From a virus: DNA of 43,672 bases. The position numbers and the translations under genes were made by a program. Of the stretch, positions 1-5,714 are shown piece after piece. Numbering within the stretch: position 1 is the first letter of the stretch; the number at the start of each line of letters is the position of its first letter. Under the pieces are notes generated by a model. It had not been told where the DNA came from. It made no database searches and worked only from the letters and a program-made list of their open reading frames with translations. The stretch lies in the IMG/VR virus record IMGVR_UViG_3300046005_001222, positions 1 through 43,672 of that record, one strand, 5' to 3'.

Positions 1-74
1 GTCAAGTGAAGGGTGTGAAGGGTAGGTTCTGAATCCGCACCGCATTGCGTATTCGCAAAATGTTGCGCGTTCAT
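1..74 (-). CDS. partial small CDS after the primase, unknown
   Basis: A reading frame opens with ATG at 74-72, one base beyond the primase stop (78-76), and stays open to the left edge, giving 24 visible codons (MNAQHFANTQCGADSEPTLH...). A purine-rich stretch, GAGGTGATG, lies just upstream of the start and overlaps the end of the primase gene, so translation is probably coupled. No function can be assigned. The remainder lies outside the window; the frame could still be spurious. Confidence 0.5.
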   Translation of the reverse strand, partial: MNAQHFANTQCGADSEPTLHTLHL

Positions 75-75
75 T

Positions 76-2064
76 TCACATCACCTCGATCGTGTTGGTC
101 TCGGGATCGAGGTAGTACGGGGCGTCATCGCCCGCACACAACAGGTTCAAAGCACGTCGCGCGTTGCTCCTGAAGTTGCCTTTTTTGTCCGCCTCGACCC
201 CATCGCGCGCCATCATCCGGCGCGTCGCCTCATCCAGCACCGGCTTGATTTCGATGCCCGTGGTCTGCGCCAGGGCGTATTCCTGCAGCACCTCGTTGAC
301 CACCTTTTCGTTCTTGCCCAGCTTGCGATTGGCAATGCCACCCACGGCCGGCAGCGCCGCCTCGATGACCACGCAGCTGGTGATGGGCTCCAGATCCTCA
401 TCAACGCCGACCTTGACCACCTCAAGGTCAAAGCCCCACATCTGCCCGTCCTCGCCGTCCTTGCTCTTGGTAAGCCTCAAGCTGCGCCCTGCTACCTCGC
501 GCACCACCTCGAGCTCTGCATCAGCGGCAGCGCGCAGTCCTGACCAGCCCCGCGCCCCCTTGCTGGTGTCTTTGCCAGCGTGGTGGATCAGGATGACCAT
601 GGCGCCCGTGGCCTCGTGGATGCGCTTGCAGTGGGTGAGCGCCTTGCCCACGTCCTCGCCCGCGTTCTCGTTGGCGCCGGGCATGACCTGGGCAAACGTG
701 TCCACGATGATGATGTCGGCCCCACCCCACGCGCGCACCGACTTCACGATGTCGACCGCGTCGGCCTTCTCCATCATGTTGGGCGCGGCGTGGATCACGC
801 CGAAGTCCATGTCGGCCAGGTTGAAGCCGTGGTGCTGGCCGTAGGCCGTCAATCGCTTCCTGAAGCCACCACCGCCTTCGGCTGCGATGTAGGCCACCCT
901 GCCCTTGCGCGTCTTCTTGCCGCGCCACGGGATGCCCCTGGCGATCGCTGCGGCCATGTCCAGCGCAATGAACGACTTGCCCGAGCCGCTGGCGCCGTAC
1001 AGCACCACGAGCTCGGCCTGGGGCAGCACGTCCTTGATCACCCAGGTCGGTGTGGCGCCTTGTGAGAACTCGTGCGCGGGTATGACACCGAAGCGCAGGG
1101 GCTTGTCTGGCGCTGGTGGTGCGTCGACCAGATCCTCGAACTCATCGGCGCCGGCGGGGCCGTTGAGGCTGATGCGTGCGCCGTACTGGTTGGCCAGGTG
1201 CACCAGGCTGCGCCCGGTTACCTGGGTGCCCCCACCCTTGCCGAACGAGCGCCAGCGGTCCTCGTTGTACTCGCGCGAGCTGTACTTGCCCGAGCCCATG
1301 CACCACTCTTCCCAGATCTCGAACCCGGCGCCGCTGGTCTCACAGTGGATGGCCATGCCGACCATCAGGTAGTCGTCGTAGTGCAGGTCGGTGGGCAGTG
1401 CGGCCAGGCATTCCTGGATCTGCGCCGTGGTGAGGCCCGCAGGCTCGCCACTGGTACCGGTCTCCAGCGGCTCGGTGCTGCGCGTGAAGCGCTCGGCGTG
1501 TAGCGCACGCACGACCTCTGGCAGCGGTGCCACCACGTCGTCATTGCCCAAGAGCTCGGTGATGTCCAGGGTGTTGCCGGTGAAGGTCACAAAGCCCCGG
1601 GTGCTGAAGCACTCCATGCCGAAGTCGGTGTTGCGGATGGACTTGCCGTTGCCGAGATCGCCTTTGAAGAAAGCACGGATGCCCTGGCCGGAGGGTGAGA
1701 ACTCGGCGTAGGTGTCGCCCAGCAAGGCCTCGACCTGCGGGTGGATCTTGCCGTCGGTGATGCAGTTGTCGAAGTCCAGCGCACAGATGCCAAACGGTTG
1801 CAGTGCTGCGAAGCCCACGCCGTCGTAGCCCCGGCGCGCAGCTGCTGCCTTGGCCGCGTCGAACGTCACGAGGTTCGCTACGTCCTTCGGTCCACCTTGT
1901 TCACCGTGACGTTTGCCACCGTTGGCGTAGTAAGGCACTTTGCGGGGTTTGCCGCCCCCCGGGACGGCCTCGAATCGCCAGATCACCCAGGCGGGTAAGT
2001 CACGGATGGCGGTCGGTGCTTCTACGTTGCGTAGATGGGGCGTGATGCGGGCGATGTTGCTCAT
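76..2064 (-). CDS. primase-helicase (prim-pol / PriCT_2 / RecA-like ATPase)
   Basis: A 662-residue replication protein that should both prime and unwind phage DNA. The N-terminus looks like an archaeo-eukaryotic primase or NrS-1-polymerase-type domain: an acidic pair in ALDFDN (D97, D99) and the SPSGQGIRAFF motif at 123-133. Residues about 209-292 resemble the PriCT_2 primase C-terminal domain. The C-terminal half is a RepA-like hexameric helicase ATPase with Walker A GASGSGKS (357-364) and Walker B IIIVDTFA (D455). It has its own operator-controlled promoter near 2208 and a structured leader. It stands in for the VapE-type helicase often found with the DUF2800-DUF2815-polymerase cassette. 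Its start codon overlaps the stop of a possible 37-residue frame; the purine-rich GGGGGA sits only a few bases before ATG. Confidence 0.9.
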   Translation of the reverse strand: MSNIARITPHLRNVEAPTAIRDLPAWVIWRFEAVPGGGKPRKVPYYANGGKRHGEQGGPKDVANLVTFDAAKAAAARRGYDGVGFAALQPFGICALDFDNCITDGKIHPQVEALLGDTYAEFSPSGQGIRAFFKGDLGNGKSIRNTDFGMECFSTRGFVTFTGNTLDITELLGNDDVVAPLPEVVRALHAERFTRSTEPLETGTSGEPAGLTTAQIQECLAALPTDLHYDDYLMVGMAIHCETSGAGFEIWEEWCMGSGKYSSREYNEDRWRSFGKGGGTQVTGRSLVHLANQYGARISLNGPAGADEFEDLVDAPPAPDKPLRFGVIPAHEFSQGATPTWVIKDVLPQAELVVLYGASGSGKSFIALDMAAAIARGIPWRGKKTRKGRVAYIAAEGGGGFRKRLTAYGQHHGFNLADMDFGVIHAAPNMMEKADAVDIVKSVRAWGGADIIIVDTFAQVMPGANENAGEDVGKALTHCKRIHEATGAMVILIHHAGKDTSKGARGWSGLRAAADAELEVVREVAGRSLRLTKSKDGEDGQMWGFDLEVVKVGVDEDLEPITSCVVIEAALPAVGGIANRKLGKNEKVVNEVLQEYALAQTTGIEIKPVLDEATRRMMARDGVEADKKGNFRSNARRALNLLCAGDDAPYYLDPETNTIEVM

Positions 2065-2174
2065 GCATCCCCCGGGTCTTTATCGATCATTTGGCGGCTT
2101 TCAAAAGCGCCATGGGTGGGGGTTCCGAAGTCGCCAAACCAACCCGCTGTCCACGGGCCGGAACCCCCACCCAT
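2061..2174 (-). CDS. possible 37-residue leader ORF before the primase
   Basis: An ATG at 2174 opens 37 codons (MGGGSGPWTAGWFGDFG...) that end in a TGA overlapping the primase ATG in an ATGA junction, the arrangement used throughout this genome for coupled genes. Against it, no Shine-Dalgarno sequence precedes the start, and most of the frame is the 20-bp inverted repeat at 2108-2178, so the open frame may only be a by-product of the RNA structure. If translated, it could act as a leader peptide whose translation opens the hairpin. Confidence 0.3.
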   Translation of the reverse strand: MGGGSGPWTAGWFGDFGTPTHGAFESRQMIDKDPGDA

Positions 2175-2209
2175 GGCGGGACAGTTAACGGTTTGGCAGG
2201 TCGGGACTT
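2108..2209 (-). repeat. nested inverted repeats in the primase leader
   Basis: Bases 2108-2127 and 2159-2178 are perfect 20-bp inverted repeats with a 31-nt loop. A second, incompatible hairpin can form from three nested blocks: 2128-2132 with 2205-2209, 2133-2140 with 2190-2197, and 2147-2152 with 2179-2184. Both lie between the minus-strand promoter near 2206-2214 and the primase ATG, so the primase mRNA leader could switch folds. The outermost block (2205-2209) is probably just upstream of the transcript start. Confidence 0.7.
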
Positions 2210-2223
2210 TAGCAGAACGTAAA
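2206..2223 (-). promoter_or_regulatory. primase promoter with repressor-type operator
   Basis: The 16-mer TTTAGCAGAACGTAAA (2208-2223) matches the palindrome found at the switch and early promoters. On the minus strand its half-site is part of an extended -10 box, TGCTAAAGT (2214-2206). No good -35 is seen, as allowed for extended -10 promoters. The expected start, near 2199, lies just after the 57-codon gene that ends at 2229. Confidence 0.55.
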
Positions 2224-2228
2224 CGGCG

Positions 2229-2402
2229 CTACACCTTGATGCCGAACTTGCGCAGGTAGACCCCGCTGAATTCGACCTCGCCACGGGCCCTGGACAGGGC
2301 CGTGAACTCGCACACCCAGTGCATGCGCTCACGGCGCAAGAGCACGATGACGTTGCCGCTGGGCAGCAACACACGCATGCCTGAGTGCAGGGTGGCGATC
2401 AC
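2229..2402 (-). CDS. 57-residue early protein, unknown
   Basis: Third gene of the minus-strand Cro-like operon. I chose the GTG at 2402 because it overlaps the preceding TGA (GTGA) and would be translated by coupling; an in-frame ATG at 2378 would give 49 residues. The product is small and basic, with the phrase MHWVCEFTALSRARGEVEF and a C-terminus LRKFGIKV. I recognise no domain. The primase promoter lies immediately downstream, so this gene closes the short regulator operon. Confidence 0.6.
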   Translation of the reverse strand: MIATLHSGMRVLLPSGNVIVLLRRERMHWVCEFTALSRARGEVEFSGVYLRKFGIKV

Positions 2403-2506
2403 TCCTCGTACCGCCCGTTGGCGGCCATGAGTGCTGCCACGAAGAAACCGACCATGAATCCGGTCCACATCCCGAACAGCAACGTCATACCGAGCATCAA
2501 CGTCAT
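2399..2506 (-). CDS. 35-residue single-pass membrane microprotein
   Basis: The frame starts with ATG at 2506, overlapping the stop of the Cro-like gene (ATGA), and ends at 2399. The product (MTLMLGMTLLFGMWTGFMVG...) is almost entirely hydrophobic for about 26 residues, then ends in the charged tail NGRYEE, as expected for one membrane helix with a short exposed tail. Translation is presumably coupled to the regulator. The function is unknown; an exclusion, signalling or toxin-like role is possible but unsupported. Confidence 0.6.
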   Translation of the reverse strand: MTLMLGMTLLFGMWTGFMVGFFVAALMAANGRYEE

Positions 2507-2832
2507 ACCGGCAGCTCCATTTGGCGGGGGTCAACAATCGGGAAGTCCGAGACCACGGCGCGCGGTCCCAAGCATTTGGCTGCGTACTGGCAGCTACGGC
2601 AGGCCTCGCACAGATCCGTGCGGTAGACCTTGGGCAGACGGCCCTTGCTGTGCTTGTGCATCTCAGCGGTGGCCGCCTCGATCGCGCCCGCTCGAGCTGC
2701 GCTTGCATCGCGGTGGCCGCCGGCGTATTGGTAGAGGTTGCCGCGGGTCGTGCCGACGTGACGGGCCAGGGTCTCTTGCTCGTCGGCGGTAGCAGCGGCC
2801 ATCCAGGCACGCATGGGGGTGATGGTTTTCAT
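2503..2832 (-). CDS. Cro/YdaS-like regulator with a four-cysteine tail
   Basis: A 109-residue protein whose N-terminal half (TADEQETLARHVGTTRGNLYQYAGG...) fits the helix-turn-helix of Cro/YdaS-type phage regulators. The C-terminal half carries C75, C78, C81 and C87, a CX2CX2CX5C arrangement that could bind zinc or an iron-sulfur cluster. It is divergent from the repressor at 2899 and shares a 66-bp control region with it, like Cro and CI. The -10 box TAAACT ends seven bases before the ATG and no Shine-Dalgarno is present, so its mRNA may be leaderless. Confidence 0.75.
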   Translation of the reverse strand: MKTITPMRAWMAAATADEQETLARHVGTTRGNLYQYAGGHRDASAARAGAIEAATAEMHKHSKGRLPKVYRTDLCEACRSCQYAAKCLGPRAVVSDFPIVDPRQMELPV

Positions 2833-2839
2833 GGCCCGC

Positions 2840-2870
2840 AGTTTAGCAGTCTGTAAAGGGATTGCAGCAA
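2840..2870 (-). promoter_or_regulatory. promoter and operator of the Cro-like operon
   Basis: On the minus strand an extended -10 box, TGCTAAACT (2848-2840), is contained largely in the operator-like 16-mer TTTAGCAGTCTGTAAA (2842-2857). A TTGCTG at 2870-2865 is a weak -35 with a long 19-nt spacer. The predicted start falls on or next to the A of the ATG at 2832. Confidence 0.55.
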
Positions 2871-2891
2871 GCTGCTATGGTTTGCTACCCT
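2862..2891 (+). promoter_or_regulatory. repressor promoter
   Basis: TTGCAG (2862-2867) and TACCCT (2886-2891) are separated by 18 bases, and TGC before the -10 makes it an extended -10 box. The predicted start is at about 2898-2899, giving a leaderless mRNA, as for lambda cI from PRM. Two half-sites in the same orientation (TGCTA at 2874 and 2883) lie within it. Its -35 overlaps the -35 of the opposite promoter. Confidence 0.5.
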
Positions 2892-2898
2892 GCACCGT

Positions 2899-3318
2899 AT
2901 GCCCATCTCCGTGTACAAAACGCGCCGGGAAAACCTGCGCAAGCTGATGACCGAATGGGGTGGGCCCACCTCCCTGTCCAAGAAGCTGGGCCACTCCAAC
3001 GGCAGCTACATCGCCCAGCTGGCCGGGCCTCACCCTTCCAGGGAAGTGTCCGAGAAGGTCGCCCGTGAGATCGAGGCCACGCTCGGACTGCCCACCGGCT
3101 GGATGGACCAAGAGCACGCGGGTGGGGCACGCAGAGTTGACGACGAAACGCTATCCGTATGTGTCGGGGCCGTCGCCGCTGCGGTTCGTGATGCCGGTCT
3201 CAAACCGGATTCCAAGACTTATGGCACGCTTGTACAGCTGGCCTATGAGCACACCAAGCTAACGGGCCGCGTTGACGAAAACTACATCCAACGGCTAGTG
3301 AGGTTGACCACGAAATGA
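2899..3318 (+). CDS. phage repressor, XRE-type HTH, no peptidase domain
   Basis: A 139-residue protein with an N-terminal helix-turn-helix (LSKKLGHSNGSYIAQLAG at about 26-43, followed by a helix to about 65 and the GLPTGWMDQ phrase typical of phage repressors). No LexA/S24 autopeptidase motifs are visible in the short C-terminal half (about 75-139), which is probably for dimerisation. The divergent position opposite a Cro-like gene and the many genome-wide operator-like palindromes make it the likely lysogeny repressor. The ATG has no Shine-Dalgarno and lies at the predicted transcription start. Its stop overlaps the next ATG. Confidence 0.8.
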   Translation: MPISVYKTRRENLRKLMTEWGGPTSLSKKLGHSNGSYIAQLAGPHPSREVSEKVAREIEATLGLPTGWMDQEHAGGARRVDDETLSVCVGAVAAAVRDAGLKPDSKTYGTLVQLAYEHTKLTGRVDENYIQRLVRLTTK

Positions 3319-3479
3319 CTGACCAAGAGATCAAACAGCGCATCGCCTATCTGGTAGAGCACGGTGGCATCTACGACGATCCGCTGGCAGACATCCGCAG
3401 AAACATTCGCGTCCTCTACGCCTTGGTCGGCGTGATGATCGTGCTTGAACTGGTGGAGGTGCTGCGCGCTGTGGTCTGA
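3315..3479 (+). CDS. 54-residue tail-anchored membrane protein
   Basis: Starts at ATG 3315, overlapping the repressor stop (ATGA), and ends at TGA 3477-3479, just before the terminator. The first 30 residues are charged (MTDQEIKQRIAYLVEHGG...); residues about 33-50 (VLYALVGVMIVLELVEVL) form one hydrophobic helix at the C-terminus, as in tail-anchored proteins. Co-expressed with the repressor, so it should be made in lysogens; superinfection exclusion is a reasonable but unproven guess. Confidence 0.7.
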   Translation: MTDQEIKQRIAYLVEHGGIYDDPLADIRRNIRVLYALVGVMIVLELVEVLRAVV

Positions 3480-3497
3480 ACCGATAAGGCAGGAAAG

Positions 3498-3527
3498 AAA
3501 GACCCGGCTTTTTAGTCGGGTTTTTAT
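3498..3527 (+). terminator. rho-independent terminator after the repressor operon
   Basis: An AAAGACCCG...CGGGTTTTT stem, with inner pairs across a G-T wobble (GCTTTTTAGT loop region), is followed directly by a T-rich tract. It closes the repressor operon and isolates it from the early promoter immediately downstream. Confidence 0.85.
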
Positions 3528-3556
3528 TTACCCGGGGTTTTAGCAGATGCTACAAT
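3527..3556 (+). promoter_or_regulatory. main early promoter with operator
   Basis: TTTACC (3527-3532), an 18-nt spacer and TACAAT (3551-3556), with TGC before the -10. The operator TTTAGCAGATGCTACA (3539-3554) covers the spacer end and most of the -10, so a bound repressor would block RNA polymerase. Its core TAGCAGATGCTA is the exact reverse complement of the core at 10416-10427. Confidence 0.65.
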
Positions 3557-3708
3557 CTCCACATCGGACGGAAACCCTCCCGCTGATTGCACCGAGCGAC
3601 GGCCCCAGGCCTGACAGAGTTAGCAACCAGGCTGTGGGGGATTCTGGGAAAGAGCCGAAAGCAAGCCTAGAACCCAATGCCTGCACCCTTAACCAACCGG
3701 AGAACGGC
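3557..3708 (+). other. about 150-nt untranslated early leader
   Basis: Between the early promoter and the first gene with a good ribosome binding site lie about 150 bases without a convincing gene. A frame from 3547 runs through it but would begin inside the -10 box. The sequence can form a hairpin: 3603-3607 with 3635-3639 and 3609-3613 with 3628-3632, leaving a 14-nt loop. It may be an attenuator, antitermination or processing element; I cannot match it to a known RNA family. Confidence 0.45.
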
Positions 3709-3927
3709 ATGTCAACAAAAGGTTTCACTTGCACCCAGGCAATCTTCTGGGAGATCGACGGCAGCGGCCCTCTGTCCCGCAAGGGACTGGAGCGAGTTTG
3801 CAAAGAACAAGCCACCAATTACAGCCCAGCGCAGTTCGACGCCGAGTTTCGTGGCTTGCTGCAAAACGGTCTCCTGCGCTCCGTCGAAATGGGCGACGAC
3901 AGCGCTCCTTCCTACGAGCGTGCCTGA
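3709..3927 (+). CDS. 72-residue early protein, unknown
   Basis: First gene of the early operon. I chose ATG 3709 because CCGGAGA lies at good spacing upstream; the longer frame from 3547 would start inside the promoter. The product (MSTKGFTCTQAIFWEIDGSG...) has the look of a small winged-helix fold (a 'GLERVCKEQA' helix, then 'FDAEFRGLLQNGLLRSVEMG'), but no family is recognised. As the first protein made after induction or infection it is a candidate host-takeover factor. Confidence 0.65.
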   Translation: MSTKGFTCTQAIFWEIDGSGPLSRKGLERVCKEQATNYSPAQFDAEFRGLLQNGLLRSVEMGDDSAPSYERA

Positions 3928-3929
3928 TC

Positions 3930-4232
3930 ATGAAAACAATCCCCTTCCATGAAGTGCGCGAGTTCTATCAGCGCAATCGGCCTGAAGGCCACTGGTTCGA
4001 CAAAGGCAGCATGGCCTTCTTCGGCACCAAGCTGCCCGAGTCTGCCTACGAACTCTCCTGCGGTGGCATCTACTTCGTGACCCGCGAGACCAACCCCTCT
4101 GGCGAGTCGCGCTACAGCGTGCGCCGCCAGAAGCACAACGGTGACATCGACACCGTGGGCGAGTTCCACAAGTACAAAACCGCCGCGGCCGCTCGCGCTG
4201 CCATCAAGCAAATCGAAGTTTTAGGAGCCTGA
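3930..4232 (+). CDS. 100-residue early protein, DUF7447-like
   Basis: ATG 3930 follows the previous stop by two bases. The protein contains MAFFGTKLPESAYELSCGG and a YFVTRET strand, then VGEFHKYKTAAAARAAIKQI at the C-terminus. This pattern resembles a small conserved phage family I associate with DUF7447; its function is unknown. It sits in a run of five small, tightly spaced early genes (3930-5219) that follow one another or overlap by four bases. Confidence 0.65.
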   Translation: MKTIPFHEVREFYQRNRPEGHWFDKGSMAFFGTKLPESAYELSCGGIYFVTRETNPSGESRYSVRRQKHNGDIDTVGEFHKYKTAAAARAAIKQIEVLGA

Positions 4233-4234
4233 TC

Positions 4235-4417
4235 ATGGACAACTACACCGCCACCGGCCTGGCCGAAGGCTTCATCGAAGCAGACGACGAGGACCAGGTC
4301 ATCGAGGCCTGGCAGCACCTGATCAACACCGGCCTGTGCTGGCAGTTGCAGGGTTTCTTTGGCCGCACTGCCATGGACTTGATCCGCCGCGACGTGTGCC
4401 AAGCACCGGGAGCCTGA
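4235..4417 (+). CDS. 60-residue early protein, DUF7417-like
   Basis: An acidic small protein (MDNYTATGLAEGFIEADDED...) with the core EAWQHLINTGLCWQLQGFFG followed by RTAMDLI. This core matches my memory of DUF7417 phage proteins. No catalytic residues are obvious and no function is known. It lies two bases after the DUF7447-like gene, an arrangement that suggests the two work at the same early stage. Confidence 0.65.
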   Translation: MDNYTATGLAEGFIEADDEDQVIEAWQHLINTGLCWQLQGFFGRTAMDLIRRDVCQAPGA

Positions 4418-4420
4418 GCT

Positions 4421-4645
4421 ATGTGCTACCTCCGCTACCAAGACGAACCCCTGGACGAGGCAAAGTTCTTCCAGTCCAAGGGTGCCGCGGTCGACGCCTT
4501 TGAGCGCACTGCGCGTGAGCTCGACCGCTACGGTCAGAAGATCGAAGCCAGCCTCCACTTGGGCAACAAGGACGACCTGTCTGAGTACCCCGATTTTGTT
4601 TTGTCACTGGGACCGCGTGGCGGCCTCCGCGTTGAAAGGGCATGA
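4421..4645 (+). CDS. 74-residue early protein, unknown
   Basis: Starts four bases after the previous stop and ends in a TGA overlapping the next ATG. The product (MCYLRYQDEPLDEAKFFQSK...) is mostly helical in character and ends SLGPRGGLRVERA. I see no metal-binding or catalytic motif. Part of the small-protein early cluster; function unknown. Confidence 0.6.
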   Translation: MCYLRYQDEPLDEAKFFQSKGAAVDAFERTARELDRYGQKIEASLHLGNKDDLSEYPDFVLSLGPRGGLRVERA

Positions 4646-5013
4646 CCATGAACATCGACACCATCCTGCACCACTACATGGTGTGCGCCTTGTGGTCATC
4701 CAACGACGAGTCCGACGAATCCGGCGGCGATCCAATGGACGCGAACTACGGCCTCGAGGACATCGCACCGGAGAGCGTCGCCAAGATGCGCGAAGACGTG
4801 ACCGACTTTGTCAAGGCAAACGAGATCGACCTGATGGCGTCCGGTCAAAGCGAAGAGCAGATCGGCCACGACTTCTGGCTCACCCGCAACGGTCACGGTG
4901 CCGGGTTCTGGGACCGTGGCCTGGGTGAGCTCGGCGATCGTCTGAGCCAGGCCTGCAAGCCCTACGGAGAAGTTAATTTATATGTCGGCGACGACGGAAA
5001 GGTCTACCAATGA
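4642..5013 (+). CDS. 123-residue conserved early phage protein
   Basis: Translation can start at ATG 4642 (ATGA overlap with the previous gene) or at the in-frame ATG 4648. The C-terminal half holds HDFWLTRNGHGAGFWDRG and YVGDDGKVYQ, phrases I know from a widespread but uncharacterised family of phage and plasmid proteins. The N-terminal half is strongly acidic. Function unknown. Confidence 0.7.
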   Translation: MTMNIDTILHHYMVCALWSSNDESDESGGDPMDANYGLEDIAPESVAKMREDVTDFVKANEIDLMASGQSEEQIGHDFWLTRNGHGAGFWDRGLGELGDRLSQACKPYGEVNLYVGDDGKVYQ

Positions 5014-5219
5014 AAACCACCATCCAAGAAACCCCAGCCTACCGGCTGGACATCGATCTCGAGCGCAGTGCCCATGGCACCTCGCTCAAGCTGATCAGCT
5101 TCGTGCCGACGGCACGCCGCCCCGAGGAGCAGGTCAAGTTCCAGACCCTGCTGTCGGATACCGAGCTAAATAAATTGCAAAAAGTTTTGTCTGAAGCTGT
5201 AGCAGACGCTACAATCTAA
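5010..5219 (+). CDS. 69-residue early protein, unknown
   Basis: Begins with ATGA overlapping the preceding stop. The protein (MKTTIQETPAYRLDIDLERS...) has an amphipathic C-terminus, LLSDTELNKLQKVLSEAVAD. Its last codons encode the second early promoter and operator at 5187-5215, so the coding end is constrained by a regulatory role. No family is recognised. Confidence 0.65.
   Translation: MKTTIQETPAYRLDIDLERSAHGTSLKLISFVPTARRPEEQVKFQTLLSDTELNKLQKVLSEAVADATI
5187..5215 (+). promoter_or_regulatory. second early promoter with perfect operator
   Basis: TTGTCT (5187-5192), a 17-nt spacer and TACAAT (5210-5215) form the best promoter of the set. The operator TGTAGCAGACGCTACA (5198-5213) has perfect six-base arms and overlaps the -10. 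It lies inside the end of the previous gene and drives the gene starting at 5245. Confidence 0.7.
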
Positions 5220-5244
5220 TTTACCAACCACGAAAGGAAATGCT

Positions 5245-5712
5245 GTGATCCAAATCACCCTCAACTTCACCTCGATAGAGGCAGCCCGTGCCGCCCTGCT
5301 CGAGATCCCCGAGAGCTCCCTGGTAGCAGGTGCTACGCCTGCAAAGGTGGAAGCCCCAAAGCCTGTAAAAGCGGAGGCCCGTGCTGCTACCCAGTCTGCC
5401 CCCGCGACGGCTACGACGACCCCGAAGGCTTCTGCGAAGGCCGAGACTGCTGCGGAATCCCCTTCTGAGGGAAAGCCTGCTGCAGCGGCTACCCCCGCTG
5501 CGCAGCCTGCTTCTTCGCCGAAGCCCTCCGACTCAGTCGACTACCCTACTTTGCAGAAGGCAGTGTTCGCCCTGGCCGGTAAGAGCCGCGAAGCAGCTGC
5601 AGCTGTGGCCGGATCGTTCGGTGTGAAGACGTTCAAGGAGCTGCCCGAAGCCAAGTGGGCCGAGGCCCTGGCCGCCGTGACTGCGAAGCTGTCCGAGCTG
5701 GAGGCTGCTTAA
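5245..5712 (+). CDS. 155-residue protein with Ala/Pro linker, unknown
   Basis: Starts with GTG at 5245, seven bases after AAGG; an ATG-CTG-TGA mini-frame at 5240-5248 overlaps the start. Residues 1-30 (MIQITLNFTSIEAARAALLE...) and about 98-155 (YPTLQKAVFALAGKSREAAA...) look folded, joined by a low-complexity Ala/Pro/Lys/Thr linker of about 65 residues. The C-terminal block resembles one found in other phage early proteins, possibly DNA-metabolism accessory factors, but I cannot name it. An operator-like palindrome lies inside the gene at 5322-5337. Confidence 0.65.
   Translation: MIQITLNFTSIEAARAALLEIPESSLVAGATPAKVEAPKPVKAEARAATQSAPATATTTPKASAKAETAAESPSEGKPAAAATPAAQPASSPKPSDSVDYPTLQKAVFALAGKSREAAAAVAGSFGVKTFKELPEAKWAEALAAVTAKLSELEAA
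5322..5337. promoter_or_regulatory. intragenic operator-like palindrome
   Basis: GGTAGCAGGTGCTACG has perfect GTAGC/GCTAC arms with a 4-nt spacer, the same geometry as the promoter operators, and lies 124 bases downstream of the operator at 5198. No -10 box overlaps it. It could be a roadblock or an auxiliary site for looping, or a chance product of the Ala/Thr-rich coding sequence. Confidence 0.4.
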
Positions 5713-5714
5713 TC

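Noticed and set aside
2503-2832. Toxin-antitoxin pair (YdaS/YdaT-type)
   Set aside because: The divergent repressor, operators and phage context fit a Cro/CI switch better, and no YdaT-like toxin follows.
3620-3636. Additional operator near 3620 (GTTAGC ... GCTG)
   Set aside because: Spacer is six bases instead of four and the second half-site is incomplete.
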